From JL08 sp039969355 (GTDB lineage Bacteria; Pseudomonadota; Alphaproteobacteria; Rhodobacterales; Rhodobacteraceae): 64,000 bases of DNA. The translations under genes were made by a program, and so were the position numbers. Of this stretch, positions 1 through 8,857 are shown piece by piece; position 1 is the stretch's first letter, and every line of letters starts with the position of its first letter. The notes under the pieces are model-generated. The model had not been told where the DNA came from. It saw only the letters and a program-made list of their open reading frames with translations, and did not search any database. The stretch covers positions 62,001 through 126,000 of the forward strand of contig JBDVOA010000009.1 in NCBI GenBank assembly GCA_039969355.1, given 5' to 3'.

Positions 1-1
1 T

Positions 2-199
2 GATGCGATGACGCGATCTTACTCTGGGCGTCACATTATCGCGGTGGCCCACATCGGCGTAATCCTGACACAAGTGCAACGGGCGAATGCATGGTCTCCT
101 CAACAAGCCATCAGCACCTATGTCGACAACCTTTCCGTAACTCGGATCAACTGGCAAACAGGATTTCCGATTGCAGAAGTCATAAATCACAATCCGTGA
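2..199 (+). CDS. Histidine phosphatase family protein, C-terminal end (partial)
   Basis: This reading frame is open from the left edge of the window to a stop at 197-199, so only the last 65 residues are present. The piece contains IIAVAHIGVILTQVQRA, which resembles the second catalytic-histidine block of phosphoglycerate-mutase-like phosphatases (VVAHxGxI), followed by DNLSVTRI and a C-terminal AEVINHNP that matches the usual end of alphaproteobacterial members (INHxP). The family transfers or hydrolyses phosphate through a phosphohistidine. The first histidine (RHG motif) lies outside the window, so substrate and activity cannot be judged. The ATG at 8 is internal, not a start. It lies 59 bases before the next gene on the same strand. 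Confidence 0.7.
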   Translation, partial: DAMTRSYSGRHIIAVAHIGVILTQVQRANAWSPQQAISTYVDNLSVTRINWQTGFPIAEVINHNP

Positions 200-258
200 T
201 ACTGCACCGCACAAATCGTCGTTTTTTTCGTGCACCTAATTCGACCTAACCTGTGTGT

Positions 259-942
259 ATGACTTATGATCTTTATATTGGTGACCGGCTGTTTTCGAGT
301 TGGTCCTTGCGCGGCTGGCTTCTATTTGAGAAATTCGGCATCCCCTTCAACACGCATCTTGTCGGGCTCTATTCCGGCACCATGGCACAGGATCTGGCCG
401 CGCTTTCCCCTGCGCGTCTCGTGCCAGCTGTTCGTACATCTGACGGCGACGTCATTGGGGAAACGATGGCAATCGTCGAAACGCTCGCCGAGCAAAATCC
501 GGACGCCGGCCACTGGCCTGCGGATCCACGCGCGCGCATTCTAGCTCGCTGGCTCTGTGCCGAAATGGCCGCTGGTTTCGGCGCATTGCGCCAAGATTGC
601 CCGATGCAGTTGAAATATTGCCATGTCGGTTTTCAAACATCCAAGGCCGTCTTGGATGATCTGAACCGCATCGAATCCCTTTGGTCACTTGCGCGTGAAC
701 GCTACGGTCAAATCGGCCCATGGTTATTCGGCGACTATAGTGCCGCAGATGCGTTTTATGCCCCGGTAGCCGCGCGTATCATCGGCTACGGTTTGCCCGT
801 TAGCCGGGCCGCAACCGATTATTGCACCCAGACCATCCAAGACCCGGCATTCGTAAAATGGCGCAGAGACGCACAGGACGTGACCTATGATCCTTTTCCT
901 TATCCGTTGGATCTGCCTAACCACCCCTGGCCGACGATCTGA
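259..942 (+). CDS. Glutathione S-transferase family protein
   Basis: The product is a 227-residue two-domain GST. The N-terminal thioredoxin-like part begins YDLYIGDRLFSSWSLRGWLL, with the Ser-Trp-Ser segment at the usual position of the glutathione-activating residue, followed by PARLVPAV (the cis-proline loop) and the ETMAIVETLAE helix that contacts glutathione. The C-terminal half is helical, with a GDYSAADAFYAPVAAR segment typical of the GST N-capping box. GSTs conjugate or exchange glutathione with electrophiles in the cytosol; the substrate here is unknown. A GTG at 253 is in frame, but the ATG at 259 gives the normal family N-terminus. No partner gene is apparent, although glutathione synthase lies 1.6 kb away on the other strand. 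Confidence 0.85.
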   Translation: MTYDLYIGDRLFSSWSLRGWLLFEKFGIPFNTHLVGLYSGTMAQDLAALSPARLVPAVRTSDGDVIGETMAIVETLAEQNPDAGHWPADPRARILARWLCAEMAAGFGALRQDCPMQLKYCHVGFQTSKAVLDDLNRIESLWSLARERYGQIGPWLFGDYSAADAFYAPVAARIIGYGLPVSRAATDYCTQTIQDPAFVKWRRDAQDVTYDPFPYPLDLPNHPWPTI

Positions 943-1016
943 GAGGCCACATTAATCATTCCTAAACGCCTGCAACGGTACTTCTTAACGATTGGGAAAC
1001 CATGAAAGGAAGGGCG

Positions 1017-2534
1017 ATGGTCGCGCGCGCCTATACGGTTGCATTTCAGGGGGTTGAGGCACGCATCGTAGAAGTGCAATGCGCAGTGACACCGGGTATA
1101 CCTTCGTTTGGCATTGTTGGCCTTCCCGACAAAGCGGTATCGGAAGCCCGCGACCGCGTCCGCACTGCCCTGAGTTCAATGGCAATTGCGCTGCCTTCCA
1201 AGCGGATTACCATCAATCTTTCGCCCGCCGATTTGCCCAAAGAAGGCAGCCACTTCGATCTGCCCATTGCGCTGGCCTTGCTGGCAGCGCTGGACATCGT
1301 GCCGCAAGACGCTGCTGAAGGCACCGTCGCGTTGGGCGAACTGTCTTTGGACGGGTCCCTGATCCCGGTTCTGGGCGCTCTTCCCGCGGCCATGGCTGCA
1401 GCTGAAGAAGAGCGAAGCCTGCTATGCCCGAAGGCATCCGGGGCCGAAGCCGCCTGGGTAGGAAACGTGCAAGTCATAGGTGCTGCCAGCCTTGGCGACG
1501 TTGTGCGCCATTTCACCGGGCAGGCCCCAATTGTTCCCTCTGAACCCGGTGAGGTGCCAGCCGCAACCAATATACGGGACATGCAGGATGTCAAAGGCCA
1601 GGAACGCGCAAAACGGGCACTCGAGATCGCTGCGGCAGGGCGGCATCATCTGATGTTCGTGGGTACCCCAGGCTCGGGCAAGTCCATGCTCGCGGCACGC
1701 ATTCCGGGCATTTTGCCCCCCCTCGCACCCATTGAAGCCCTGGAAACTTCGATGATACATTCTCTGTCCGGCCTTCTGGAAGAGGGTGGCATTTCTCGAT
1801 CCCGCCCATTTCGCGAGCCACATCACACAGCTTCGATGGCAGCAATTGTCGGTGGTGGTCGGAGGGCGAAGCCGGGCGAAATATCACTTGCGCACAATGG
1901 TGTCTTGTTCATGGACGAACTGCCGGAATTTGCTCGCGCCGTGCTTGAAACCCTGCGCCAGCCGATTGAAACTGGTGAGGTCATGGTGGCGCGCGCCAAC
2001 GCACACATCAAATACCCTTGCAAATTCATGCTCGTGGCGGCTGCAAACCCCTGCAAATGCGGATATCTGACGGACCCGGCGCGGGCGTGTGCGCGAGTTC
2101 CACAATGTGGCGAAGACTATATGGGGCGCATATCGGGTCCATTAATGGATCGGATCGATCTACGCGTCGAAGTTCCCCCAGTGGCATTCAGCGATCTTGA
2201 TCTACCCGCAAATGGCGACAGTTCGGCTGAGATCGCAGATCGGGTCGCCGCCGCGCGTGCCCTTCAGCAAGCCCGGTTTGCGGGCACACCTCAGATACGT
2301 GAGAATGCAGATGCCGAGGGCGAAATTCTCGAAGAAATCGCTAGGCCGGATTCCGAAGGGCGCAATTTACTGAACAAAGCTGCCGAACGGTTCGGCCTTA
2401 CCGCGCGCGGCTATCACCGCGTCTTGCGTGTCGCCCGCACGATAGCTGATCTTGACGCCTCAAGAGACGTGGCCCGTCCTCACGTTGCTGAGGCAATCAG
2501 CTTTCGTTTACCTGCGGAAGCGCAGTATGCCTGA
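1017..2534 (+). CDS. comM: YifB/ComM-family Mg-chelatase-like AAA+ ATPase
   Basis: About 505 residues. The N-terminal region (about residues 20-125) is a Lon-protease-like fold (ChlI domain) with GIVGLPDKAVSEARDRVR and INLSPADLPKEG. The central magnesium-chelatase-type AAA+ domain has a Walker A GTPGSGKSMLA at about residue 215 and a Walker B GVLFMDELPEF near 295, and the C-terminal part includes the cysteine-rich NPCKCGYLTD...CARVPQC segment. ComM proteins are hexameric helicases that extend branch migration during natural transformation; this role is known for the family and not shown here. An ATG at 1002 is in frame, but the ATG at 1017 has an AAGGAAGG ribosome-binding site directly upstream and gives the family N-terminus MVARAYTV. 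It converges with gshB, which ends 14 bases away. Confidence 0.93.
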   Translation: MVARAYTVAFQGVEARIVEVQCAVTPGIPSFGIVGLPDKAVSEARDRVRTALSSMAIALPSKRITINLSPADLPKEGSHFDLPIALALLAALDIVPQDAAEGTVALGELSLDGSLIPVLGALPAAMAAAEEERSLLCPKASGAEAAWVGNVQVIGAASLGDVVRHFTGQAPIVPSEPGEVPAATNIRDMQDVKGQERAKRALEIAAAGRHHLMFVGTPGSGKSMLAARIPGILPPLAPIEALETSMIHSLSGLLEEGGISRSRPFREPHHTASMAAIVGGGRRAKPGEISLAHNGVLFMDELPEFARAVLETLRQPIETGEVMVARANAHIKYPCKFMLVAAANPCKCGYLTDPARACARVPQCGEDYMGRISGPLMDRIDLRVEVPPVAFSDLDLPANGDSSAEIADRVAAARALQQARFAGTPQIRENADAEGEILEEIARPDSEGRNLLNKAAERFGLTARGYHRVLRVARTIADLDASRDVARPHVAEAISFRLPAEAQYA

Positions 2535-2548
2535 CACCTAGCGACAAG

Positions 2549-3484
2549 CTACGCCCGACGGGCTTCAATCGCTTCCCAGATCTTGGCCGCGATATTGACC
2601 CCGTCGAAACGTTCAAGTTCCTGAATGCCTGTGGGTGACGTCACGTTGATCTCGGTCAGAAAATCTCCGATCACATCTATCCCAACAAACACCTGACCCT
2701 TTTCTCGCAACAGGGGACCAATTGCATCGCAGATTTCGCGATCACGATCACTGAGACCGATCTTCTCGGGGCGCCCCCCTACATGCATGTTTGAGCGAGT
2801 TTCGCCCTTTGCGGGAACCCGGTTTATCGCCCCCACTGCTTCGCCATCAACCAGAATGACGCGTTTGTCACCTTTACTCACATCAGGCAGAAATTTCTGC
2901 ACGATCAAGGGCTCTCTGGAGAAACCGGTGAACAGCTCGTGTAGGGAGGTCAGGTTTCGGTCCTGCGCGTCCAGGCGGAAAACTCCTGCACCACCGTTGC
3001 CATAAAGTGGTTTTAGAATCACGTCACCATGACGCGCCTTGAAAGCTTTGATTGTATCCAGATCGCGCGCAATTGTTGTTGGCGGCGTAAGATCGGGGAA
3101 ATCCAGAACCAGCAGTTTTTCAGGGTAATTGCGCACCCAGAACGGGTCGTTGACCACAAGTGTGCCCGGCGCCAGCCGGTCCAGCAGATGGGTTGAGGTG
3201 ATATAATGCATGTCAAAAGGAGGATCTTGTCGCAGCCAAACAACGTCAAATTCGGTGAGGTCAACTTCGCGCTGCGATCCCAGTAGCGCATGTTCGCCTT
3301 GAATGCGCTGCACCGTAAAATCGTGGCCGCGGGCCGTGATCCGGCCTTCCTGATAGGCTATTTGGTCCGGAACATAAAAAAACAAAGAATGCCCACGTGC
3401 CTGCGCTTCTTCCGCCAGTCGAAACGAGCTGTCAGCATTGATGTCGACGGCACCAATCGGATCCATTTGAAACGCGATTTTCAT
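2549..3484 (-). CDS. gshB: Glutathione synthase
   Basis: A 311-residue ATP-grasp enzyme that joins gamma-glutamylcysteine and glycine to make glutathione in the cytosol. The start MKIAFQMDPIGAVDINADS is the standard prokaryotic GshB N-terminus. The ATP-grasp domain shows ILKPLYGNGGAGVFR near residue 160 (nucleotide-binding glycine loop), VQKFLPDV, and the metal-binding C-terminal block EINVTSPTGIQELERFDGV. Length matches the family. It is the distal gene of the minus-strand run rsmI-yraN-gshB; the gap to yraN is 73 bases, so cotranscription is likely. This neighbourhood is common in Rhodobacterales. Confidence 0.97.
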   Translation of the reverse strand: MKIAFQMDPIGAVDINADSSFRLAEEAQARGHSLFFYVPDQIAYQEGRITARGHDFTVQRIQGEHALLGSQREVDLTEFDVVWLRQDPPFDMHYITSTHLLDRLAPGTLVVNDPFWVRNYPEKLLVLDFPDLTPPTTIARDLDTIKAFKARHGDVILKPLYGNGGAGVFRLDAQDRNLTSLHELFTGFSREPLIVQKFLPDVSKGDKRVILVDGEAVGAINRVPAKGETRSNMHVGGRPEKIGLSDRDREICDAIGPLLREKGQVFVGIDVIGDFLTEINVTSPTGIQELERFDGVNIAAKIWEAIEARRA

Positions 3485-3557
3485 GACACATCCCTGCGTA
3501 GTTACTCGCTTTACATGGCGCAGCTACGCGTGGGGTGCAATGGCGATTAAAAACTGA

Positions 3558-3923
3558 TCAGCCGTGACCAAAGGCATTTTCGATGATTTGGACTTGGCCC
3601 CGCCCGTCCACAAGTGCCAGATCAAATCGCACGTCCGTCAATTGACCGCGCGGTGCATGCGCCAGATATTCAGAGGCCGACTTGCAAATGCGCTTAATCT
3701 GATAAGGCCTTAGCTGCTCGGCCGCCCGTTCAAAGGAGCCGGATTTCTTGACTTCGACAAAAACCAGCCCCTCACCGTCGCGCGCAATCAGATCGATTTC
3801 ACCGCCACGTCCACGCCAACGTTCGCTTATAACCGGCAGCCCACGCCGTGTGTAATCCTTCGCCACTTGTTTTTCTGCTGCCAGACCGGAATAATAAGCC
3901 ACCTGACCGGTCACTGTAGTCAT
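3558..3923 (-). CDS. YraN (UPF0102) family putative endonuclease
   Basis: 121 residues with the PD-(D/E)XK-like core of the YraN family: GGEIDLIARDGEGLVFVEVK at about residues 40-59, containing the conserved E-D...E-x-K metal and catalytic residues. The N-terminal GLAAEKQVAKDYTRRGL and the C-terminal VRFDLALVD strand complete the small nuclease fold. The biochemical role of YraN is not established; the Holliday-junction-resolvase-like fold is a family-level inference. Its start codon overlaps the stop of rsmI by four bases (ATGA), a linkage seen in many bacteria, which argues for translational coupling. Confidence 0.93.
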   Translation of the reverse strand: MTTVTGQVAYYSGLAAEKQVAKDYTRRGLPVISERWRGRGGEIDLIARDGEGLVFVEVKKSGSFERAAEQLRPYQIKRICKSASEYLAHAPRGQLTDVRFDLALVDGRGQVQIIENAFGHG

Positions 3924-4783
3924 GCCGTTCCCTTTCCCAGCTTTAGCGCCAGTTGATAGACTTGCCGACGGGGCAGGCCATGAGCCTGCGATACAAGGTC
4001 CGCTGCATCCTTGACCGACATTTCGCCCAAGGCGCGCTTCAGGTCCAGTTCTATGTCCCTATTGCTAACAGATGCTGAACGCCCGCGATCAATCACCACT
4101 ACGATTTCGCCCTTCAACCTGACATCTGCCAATTCCGTCGCCAATTCTCCCAATGTGCCGCGCCGGACCTCTTCGAATTTCTTGGTTAATTCACGACAAA
4201 CCGCTGCCTTGCGTTCAGCGCCGAAAACCTGAGTAGCATCCTCCAGCATTGCGGCCACGCGTTTTGGGGATTCATAAAAGACCAATGTCCCCGGTACGTC
4301 ACGCACCGCAGCCAAGCCGCTACGTCGCGCACCTTTTGAATTGGGCAGAAAGCCAGCAAAGAAAAATGCATCCGTCGGCAGACCGGCCAACGCCAGTGCT
4401 GTCAAAACGGCAGATGGTCCCGGCGCGACGGTCACAAGATACCCGGCATCGCTCGCAGATCGACTGAGGACAAACCCTGGATCAGCGATCAGCGGCATGC
4501 CTGCCTCAGAAGCATAGGCAACAGACATTCCCTGTTCGAGAAATTGTAGAAGCCTTGGACGAACAGCATCCCCGTTGTGATCGTGATAGGCCAAAAGTGG
4601 GCGATCGCCCAATGGAACAGCGTGAATATCCAACAACCGCCGCATGCTACGCGTATCTTCAGCAGCGATGACATCAACAGACGCCAATACGTCCAATGCG
4701 CGCAACGTAATATCGCGCGCGGTCCCAATCGGCGTGGCGACAAAGTACAAACCGGCTACCAATCTGACCTTTTGGTGATTCAA
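3920..4783 (-). CDS. rsmI: 16S rRNA (cytidine(1402)-2'-O)-methyltransferase RsmI
   Basis: 287 residues of the tetrapyrrole-methylase fold. Family motifs are clear: GLYFVATPIGTARDITLRAL at the N-terminus, VIAAEDTRSMRRLL, the SAM-binding region SEAGMPLIADPGF and APGPSAVLTALALAGLP, and VFYESPKRVAAML. The enzyme 2'-O-methylates C1402 of 16S rRNA in the decoding centre, together with RsmH. The C-terminal extension (VKDAADLVSQAHGLPRRQVYQLAL) is the usual HTH-like tail. It is the first gene of the rsmI-yraN-gshB run and is divergent from the LpoA-like gene; the intergenic region is under 100 bases and must hold both promoters. Confidence 0.97.
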   Translation of the reverse strand: MNHQKVRLVAGLYFVATPIGTARDITLRALDVLASVDVIAAEDTRSMRRLLDIHAVPLGDRPLLAYHDHNGDAVRPRLLQFLEQGMSVAYASEAGMPLIADPGFVLSRSASDAGYLVTVAPGPSAVLTALALAGLPTDAFFFAGFLPNSKGARRSGLAAVRDVPGTLVFYESPKRVAAMLEDATQVFGAERKAAVCRELTKKFEEVRRGTLGELATELADVRLKGEIVVVIDRGRSASVSNRDIELDLKRALGEMSVKDAADLVSQAHGLPRRQVYQLALKLGKGTA

Positions 4784-4866
4784 CGCTGGACCCGCCTTTC
4801 TTGACGTCTATTATCACGACGAAGACAAAAGGGGGCATTGTGCCACCCGATCAGGGAGTATCGCTT

Positions 4867-6048
4867 GTGTCCATGTTTGCTGTTTTGACGCGTGCCCGCA
4901 AGCTCAGTCTGCGCCTGTTGGCCGTTCTGGGCGTGTTGGCTCTTGCTGGTTGTGATTTGCCCGGAAGCAATTCTGGCGGCCCGACGATCAACACATCCAA
5001 ACCTGTACCGGTGGCCTTGCTGGTACCCCGGGGGTCGGGGCAGTCTGGCGATGATTTGTTGGCACGAAGCCTTGAAAACGCCGCACGTCTTGCCATTGCA
5101 GACTTGCAGGGAGCTCAGATTGACCTGAGAGTTTATGACACAGCCGGAAACGCACAATTAGCGGCGGATCAGGCCACACTCGCGGTAAAGGATGGGGCCA
5201 AGATCATACTTGGACCAGTCTATGCCGCGTCGGCAAATGCCGCTGGATTGGCTGTAGCGGGCAACGGTGTGAATGTGCTGGCGTTTTCCAACAATACGTC
5301 AATCGCAGGCGGAAACGTTTTCGTTCTGGGGCCAACATTTCAAAACACTGCCAATAGGTTGGTGAGCTATGCCGCACGTCAGGGCAAGTCGAAAATCGTC
5401 GTGGTCCATTCGCAGGATGTTGCCGGTGAGCAGGGGAAAGCAGCAATCGAGAGCGCAGTTAGAGGAACCGGCGCTTCCATCGTAGGCTCTGTCCCCTACC
5501 AATTGTCCCAGCAAGGCGTTGTTGCGGCTGTACCGAACGTGTTGTCAGCTGTTCGCTCGGCAAATGCGGATGCAATGTTCACGACGGCAACGACTGCTTC
5601 CGCGTTGCCCCTCTTATCTCAGTTGTTGCCTGAGGCGGGAGTCAGCCCTGTCAACACCCAGTACATTGGCCTTACACGTTGGGACATCCCGTCGCAGACC
5701 TTGGCCTTACCGGGCCTGCAAGGGGGCTGGTTCGCTCTGCCTGATCCGAATAAAAGCAACGCCTTCCGTGCGCGATATCAGGCCACATACGGCGGGTCAC
5801 CTCATCCGATTGGCGGCTTGGCCTACGACGGAATTGCAGCGATCGGTGCTTTGGTGAGCGCTGGAAAAACGGACGCTCTGACTGGCGCAGCACTTACCCA
5901 ATCAGCCGGATTTCAAGGCGTGAACGGCGTTTTCCGGCTGCGTGCAAACGGAACCAATGAACGTGGCCTCGCTGTCGCGACAATCCGTGAAAGGCAAGTT
6001 GTTGTCATCGAATCTGCGCCGAGCAGCTTTGGCGGCGCCGGGTTCTAA
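4867..6048 (+). CDS. Penicillin-binding protein activator (LpoA-like periplasmic lipoprotein)
   Basis: A lipoprotein of about 390 residues with a type I periplasmic-binding (Leu/Ile/Val-binding) fold. A signal peptide of hydrophobic residues ends in the lipobox LALAGC, so the mature protein should be lipid-anchored. The core contains VALLVPRGSGQSGDDLLARS, DTAGNAQLAADQA and ILGPVYAASANAAGLA, which are typical of the LpoA C-terminal domain family that activates PBP1A in gammaproteobacteria; the alphaproteobacterial function is inferred. The frame is open upstream to 4801, but those residues would precede a signal peptide, so a GTG at 4867 or the ATG at 4873 is preferred. Divergence from rsmI is a conserved arrangement, and the coding end lies close to glnD. 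Confidence 0.87.
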   Translation: MSMFAVLTRARKLSLRLLAVLGVLALAGCDLPGSNSGGPTINTSKPVPVALLVPRGSGQSGDDLLARSLENAARLAIADLQGAQIDLRVYDTAGNAQLAADQATLAVKDGAKIILGPVYAASANAAGLAVAGNGVNVLAFSNNTSIAGGNVFVLGPTFQNTANRLVSYAARQGKSKIVVVHSQDVAGEQGKAAIESAVRGTGASIVGSVPYQLSQQGVVAAVPNVLSAVRSANADAMFTTATTASALPLLSQLLPEAGVSPVNTQYIGLTRWDIPSQTLALPGLQGGWFALPDPNKSNAFRARYQATYGGSPHPIGGLAYDGIAAIGALVSAGKTDALTGAALTQSAGFQGVNGVFRLRANGTNERGLAVATIRERQVVVIESAPSSFGGAGF

Positions 6049-6073
6049 ACTGCGCCCCGTCGCCTCCCCTTCA

Positions 6074-8857
6074 GTGCTGGCAGCGCCGCAGGACTCTTCC
6101 GTGGCAGTGACAGCACCTGAACTGATCTGCTCTGCGGTCGATATATTTGACGCGGATGCGTTTTCCCAATCGATCCATGCCATTGCCCAAACCTGCAAAA
6201 ACAATGCTGAAATAAGATCTGCGTCTGTGAAACTGCTGGCTGAAGCCAATGAAAAAGGTCGGGCTAATATTGCCGAAAAGTTTGCGGAACACCCATTCGA
6301 AGCGCGCCCGCTGACGTCGGCATACTCCTATCTCACGGATGGTTTGGTGACGTCGCTGCTTTACGTCGCGCAAACTTACTTACACCCGTTGTCGAATCCG
6401 ACGAAAAGTGAGCGCATCACCGTGATCGCCGTTGGTGGGTATGGTCGGGGAGAAATGGCCCCGTACTCGGATATCGATTTGTTGTTTCTCACACCATACA
6501 AGACAACCGCATGGGCTGAAAGCATCGTAGAATCGATGCTTTACATGCTTTGGGACCTTAAACTCAAGATTGGCCACGCTATTCGGACGATCAAGGACTG
6601 CGTTCGATTGGGCCGCGACGATTTCACAATCCGCACGGCTATGTTGGAACATCGGTTTGTTGCTGGCGACCAGGAACTCGCGAAAGAACTCGATACATCG
6701 CTACGTGATGATCTATTCAAAGGTACCGGACATGAATTTGTTGAAGCAAAGCTGGATGAACGCGACAAGCGTCACCAAAAGCAAGGCGGCCAGCGGTATA
6801 TGGTCGAACCTAACGTAAAAGAAGGCAAAGGTGGTTTACGGGACTTGCAGTCGCTTTTCTGGATCGCCAAATACCTTCACGGTGTCCAGAACACTGCCGA
6901 TCTTGTGCCACTTGGCGTTTTCACCAAGGCTGAATTCAAGACTTTTTCAAATGCCGAGGACTTTTTGTGGGCGGTTCGCTCGCATCTGCATCTGATTGCG
7001 GGACGACCGACGGAGCAGCTTACGTTTGACCAACAGGTGCATGTTGCAAACGCAATGGGTTACGAAGACAAGGCAGGGCGACGGGCCGTAGAAATATTCA
7101 TGCAGGACTACTTTCGGCATGCCACCTCAGTTGGCGATCTGACCCGCATCTATCTGACCAAACTTGAAGACATTCACGCCAAGGACAAGCCACTGCTGGA
7201 GCGGATCTTCCGTCGCCGCCCAAAATTGAAGCCGGGATATGTCCAAACCAACAATCGGATTGGTATCGTTGACGAAGTGACTTTTCTGTCGGACAAACTG
7301 AACCTGCTGCGTCTGTTCGAAGAAGCTCTGCGCACAGGCATGCTGCTTCATCCGGATGCAATGCGATTGGTGAATGCCAACCTTTCGATGATCGACGACG
7401 ACATGCGCAACAGCCCCGAAGCACAACGCATTTTCCTTGATCTGATGCTCAAACACGGCAACCCTGAGCGCGCACTGCGCCGCATGAATGAGTTGGGGGT
7501 GCTTTCGGCATTCATCCCTGAATTTGAACGGATCATCGCGATGATGCAGTTCAACATGTATCATCATTATACTGTCGACGAGCACACCATTCAGTGCATC
7601 GCCAATCTGGCGCAAATCGAAAAAAACGAACTCGTGGAAGAACTGCCGATTGCGTCTGGTATCCTCAAGCGCGGCATCAATCGCAAGGTGATTTATGTTG
7701 CTTTGCTGCTGCATGACATTGCCAAGGGTCGACCCGAGGACCATTCAATCCTGGGGGCCCAAATCGCCCGCAAAGTGGCACCCAGACTTGGGTTGAGCGC
7801 AGAGGAATGTGAGACCGTTGAATGGTTGGTACGACATCATTTGTTGATGTCTGACATGGCACAAAAACGCGATATCGCCGAACCCGCGACCATCCGGGAT
7901 TTTGCAAAAGCCGTTCGCACCGTCAAGCGGCTAGATCTGCTTACAGTGATGACGGTTTGTGACATTCGGGGCGTTGGACCGGGCACTTGGAATAATTGGA
8001 AGGCGGCCCTGATCCGCGCGCTGTATCGCCAGACAAAGAAAGCGTTGGAAACCGGACTTGAGGACCTCAATCGCAAAAACCGGGGGGCTAAGGCCAAGAA
8101 ACTTCTGCGCGCAGCGTTGCCTGATTGGCCGCGCAAAGCGCTTCAGGTCGAAACTGCAAGGCACTATCCGCCTTATTGGCAAGGACTGCACGTTACCGCC
8201 CATGTGGTTTTTGCCACTATGTTGCGCGACCTGAAAGAAGACGAAATACGCATCGACTTGTATCCCGACGACGATCGAGACGCGACTCGGGCTTGCATGG
8301 TCTTGCAAGATCATCCCGGCATTTTCTCGCGCTTGGCAGGAGCTTTGGCTCTGGTTGGCGCGAACATCGTCGATGCGCGCACATATACATCGCAAGACGG
8401 TTATGTAACGGCTGCTTTCTGGTTACAGGACGCCGATGGTCACCCCTACCGGGCCGACCAACTGCCCAGGCTTAGCAAGATGATCCACAAGACGTTGCGG
8501 GGGCAGGTCGTTGCGACCGAAGCGTTTCGGTCAAGGGACAAGGTCAAGACCCGCCACCGGGCATTCAATGTCCCCACACATATAACCTTTGATAACGAAG
8601 GGTCTGACATCTACACGATTATCGAGGTCGACACCCGGGATCGTCCGGGCCTTTTGTACGATCTGACCCGTACTCTGGCTGCGTCAAATGTCTATCTGGC
8701 CAATGCACGCATTGCCACATATGGCGAACAGGTTGTGGACACGTTCTATGTCAAAGACATGTTCGGGCTGAAATACCATTCGCTCGGCAAACAAAAAGCG
8801 CTGGAAACAAAGCTTCGGAAAGCCATAAGTGATGGTACCGAAAGGGCAGACGCATGA
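6074..8857 (+). CDS. glnD: Bifunctional [protein-PII] uridylyltransferase / uridylyl-removing enzyme
   Basis: GlnD senses glutamine and uridylylates or deuridylylates PII proteins, setting nitrogen status. The order of domains is complete: nucleotidyltransferase with GGYGRGEMAPYSDIDLLFL (GxG and DxD metal residues), a GlnD-specific helical linker (KEGKGGLRDLQSLFW), an HD domain with HHYTVDEHT and LLHDIAKGRPEDHS, and two C-terminal ACT domains (HPGIFSRLAGALALVGANIVDA and DRPGLLYDLTRTLAASNVYL). The start is uncertain: the frame is open back to an ATG at 5942 inside the previous gene, while GTG codons at 6074, 6101 and 6107 give the expected family length of a little over 900 residues. The 3' end overlaps murJ by four bases, so the two are probably coupled. 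Confidence 0.95.
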   Translation: MLAAPQDSSVAVTAPELICSAVDIFDADAFSQSIHAIAQTCKNNAEIRSASVKLLAEANEKGRANIAEKFAEHPFEARPLTSAYSYLTDGLVTSLLYVAQTYLHPLSNPTKSERITVIAVGGYGRGEMAPYSDIDLLFLTPYKTTAWAESIVESMLYMLWDLKLKIGHAIRTIKDCVRLGRDDFTIRTAMLEHRFVAGDQELAKELDTSLRDDLFKGTGHEFVEAKLDERDKRHQKQGGQRYMVEPNVKEGKGGLRDLQSLFWIAKYLHGVQNTADLVPLGVFTKAEFKTFSNAEDFLWAVRSHLHLIAGRPTEQLTFDQQVHVANAMGYEDKAGRRAVEIFMQDYFRHATSVGDLTRIYLTKLEDIHAKDKPLLERIFRRRPKLKPGYVQTNNRIGIVDEVTFLSDKLNLLRLFEEALRTGMLLHPDAMRLVNANLSMIDDDMRNSPEAQRIFLDLMLKHGNPERALRRMNELGVLSAFIPEFERIIAMMQFNMYHHYTVDEHTIQCIANLAQIEKNELVEELPIASGILKRGINRKVIYVALLLHDIAKGRPEDHSILGAQIARKVAPRLGLSAEECETVEWLVRHHLLMSDMAQKRDIAEPATIRDFAKAVRTVKRLDLLTVMTVCDIRGVGPGTWNNWKAALIRALYRQTKKALETGLEDLNRKNRGAKAKKLLRAALPDWPRKALQVETARHYPPYWQGLHVTAHVVFATMLRDLKEDEIRIDLYPDDDRDATRACMVLQDHPGIFSRLAGALALVGANIVDARTYTSQDGYVTAAFWLQDADGHPYRADQLPRLSKMIHKTLRGQVVATEAFRSRDKVKTRHRAFNVPTHITFDNEGSDIYTIIEVDTRDRPGLLYDLTRTLAASNVYLANARIATYGEQVVDTFYVKDMFGLKYHSLGKQKALETKLRKAISDGTERADA

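Noticed and set aside
4801..4866. Upstream extension of the LpoA-like gene
   Set aside because: It would place over 20 residues before the signal peptide and overlaps the rsmI promoter region.
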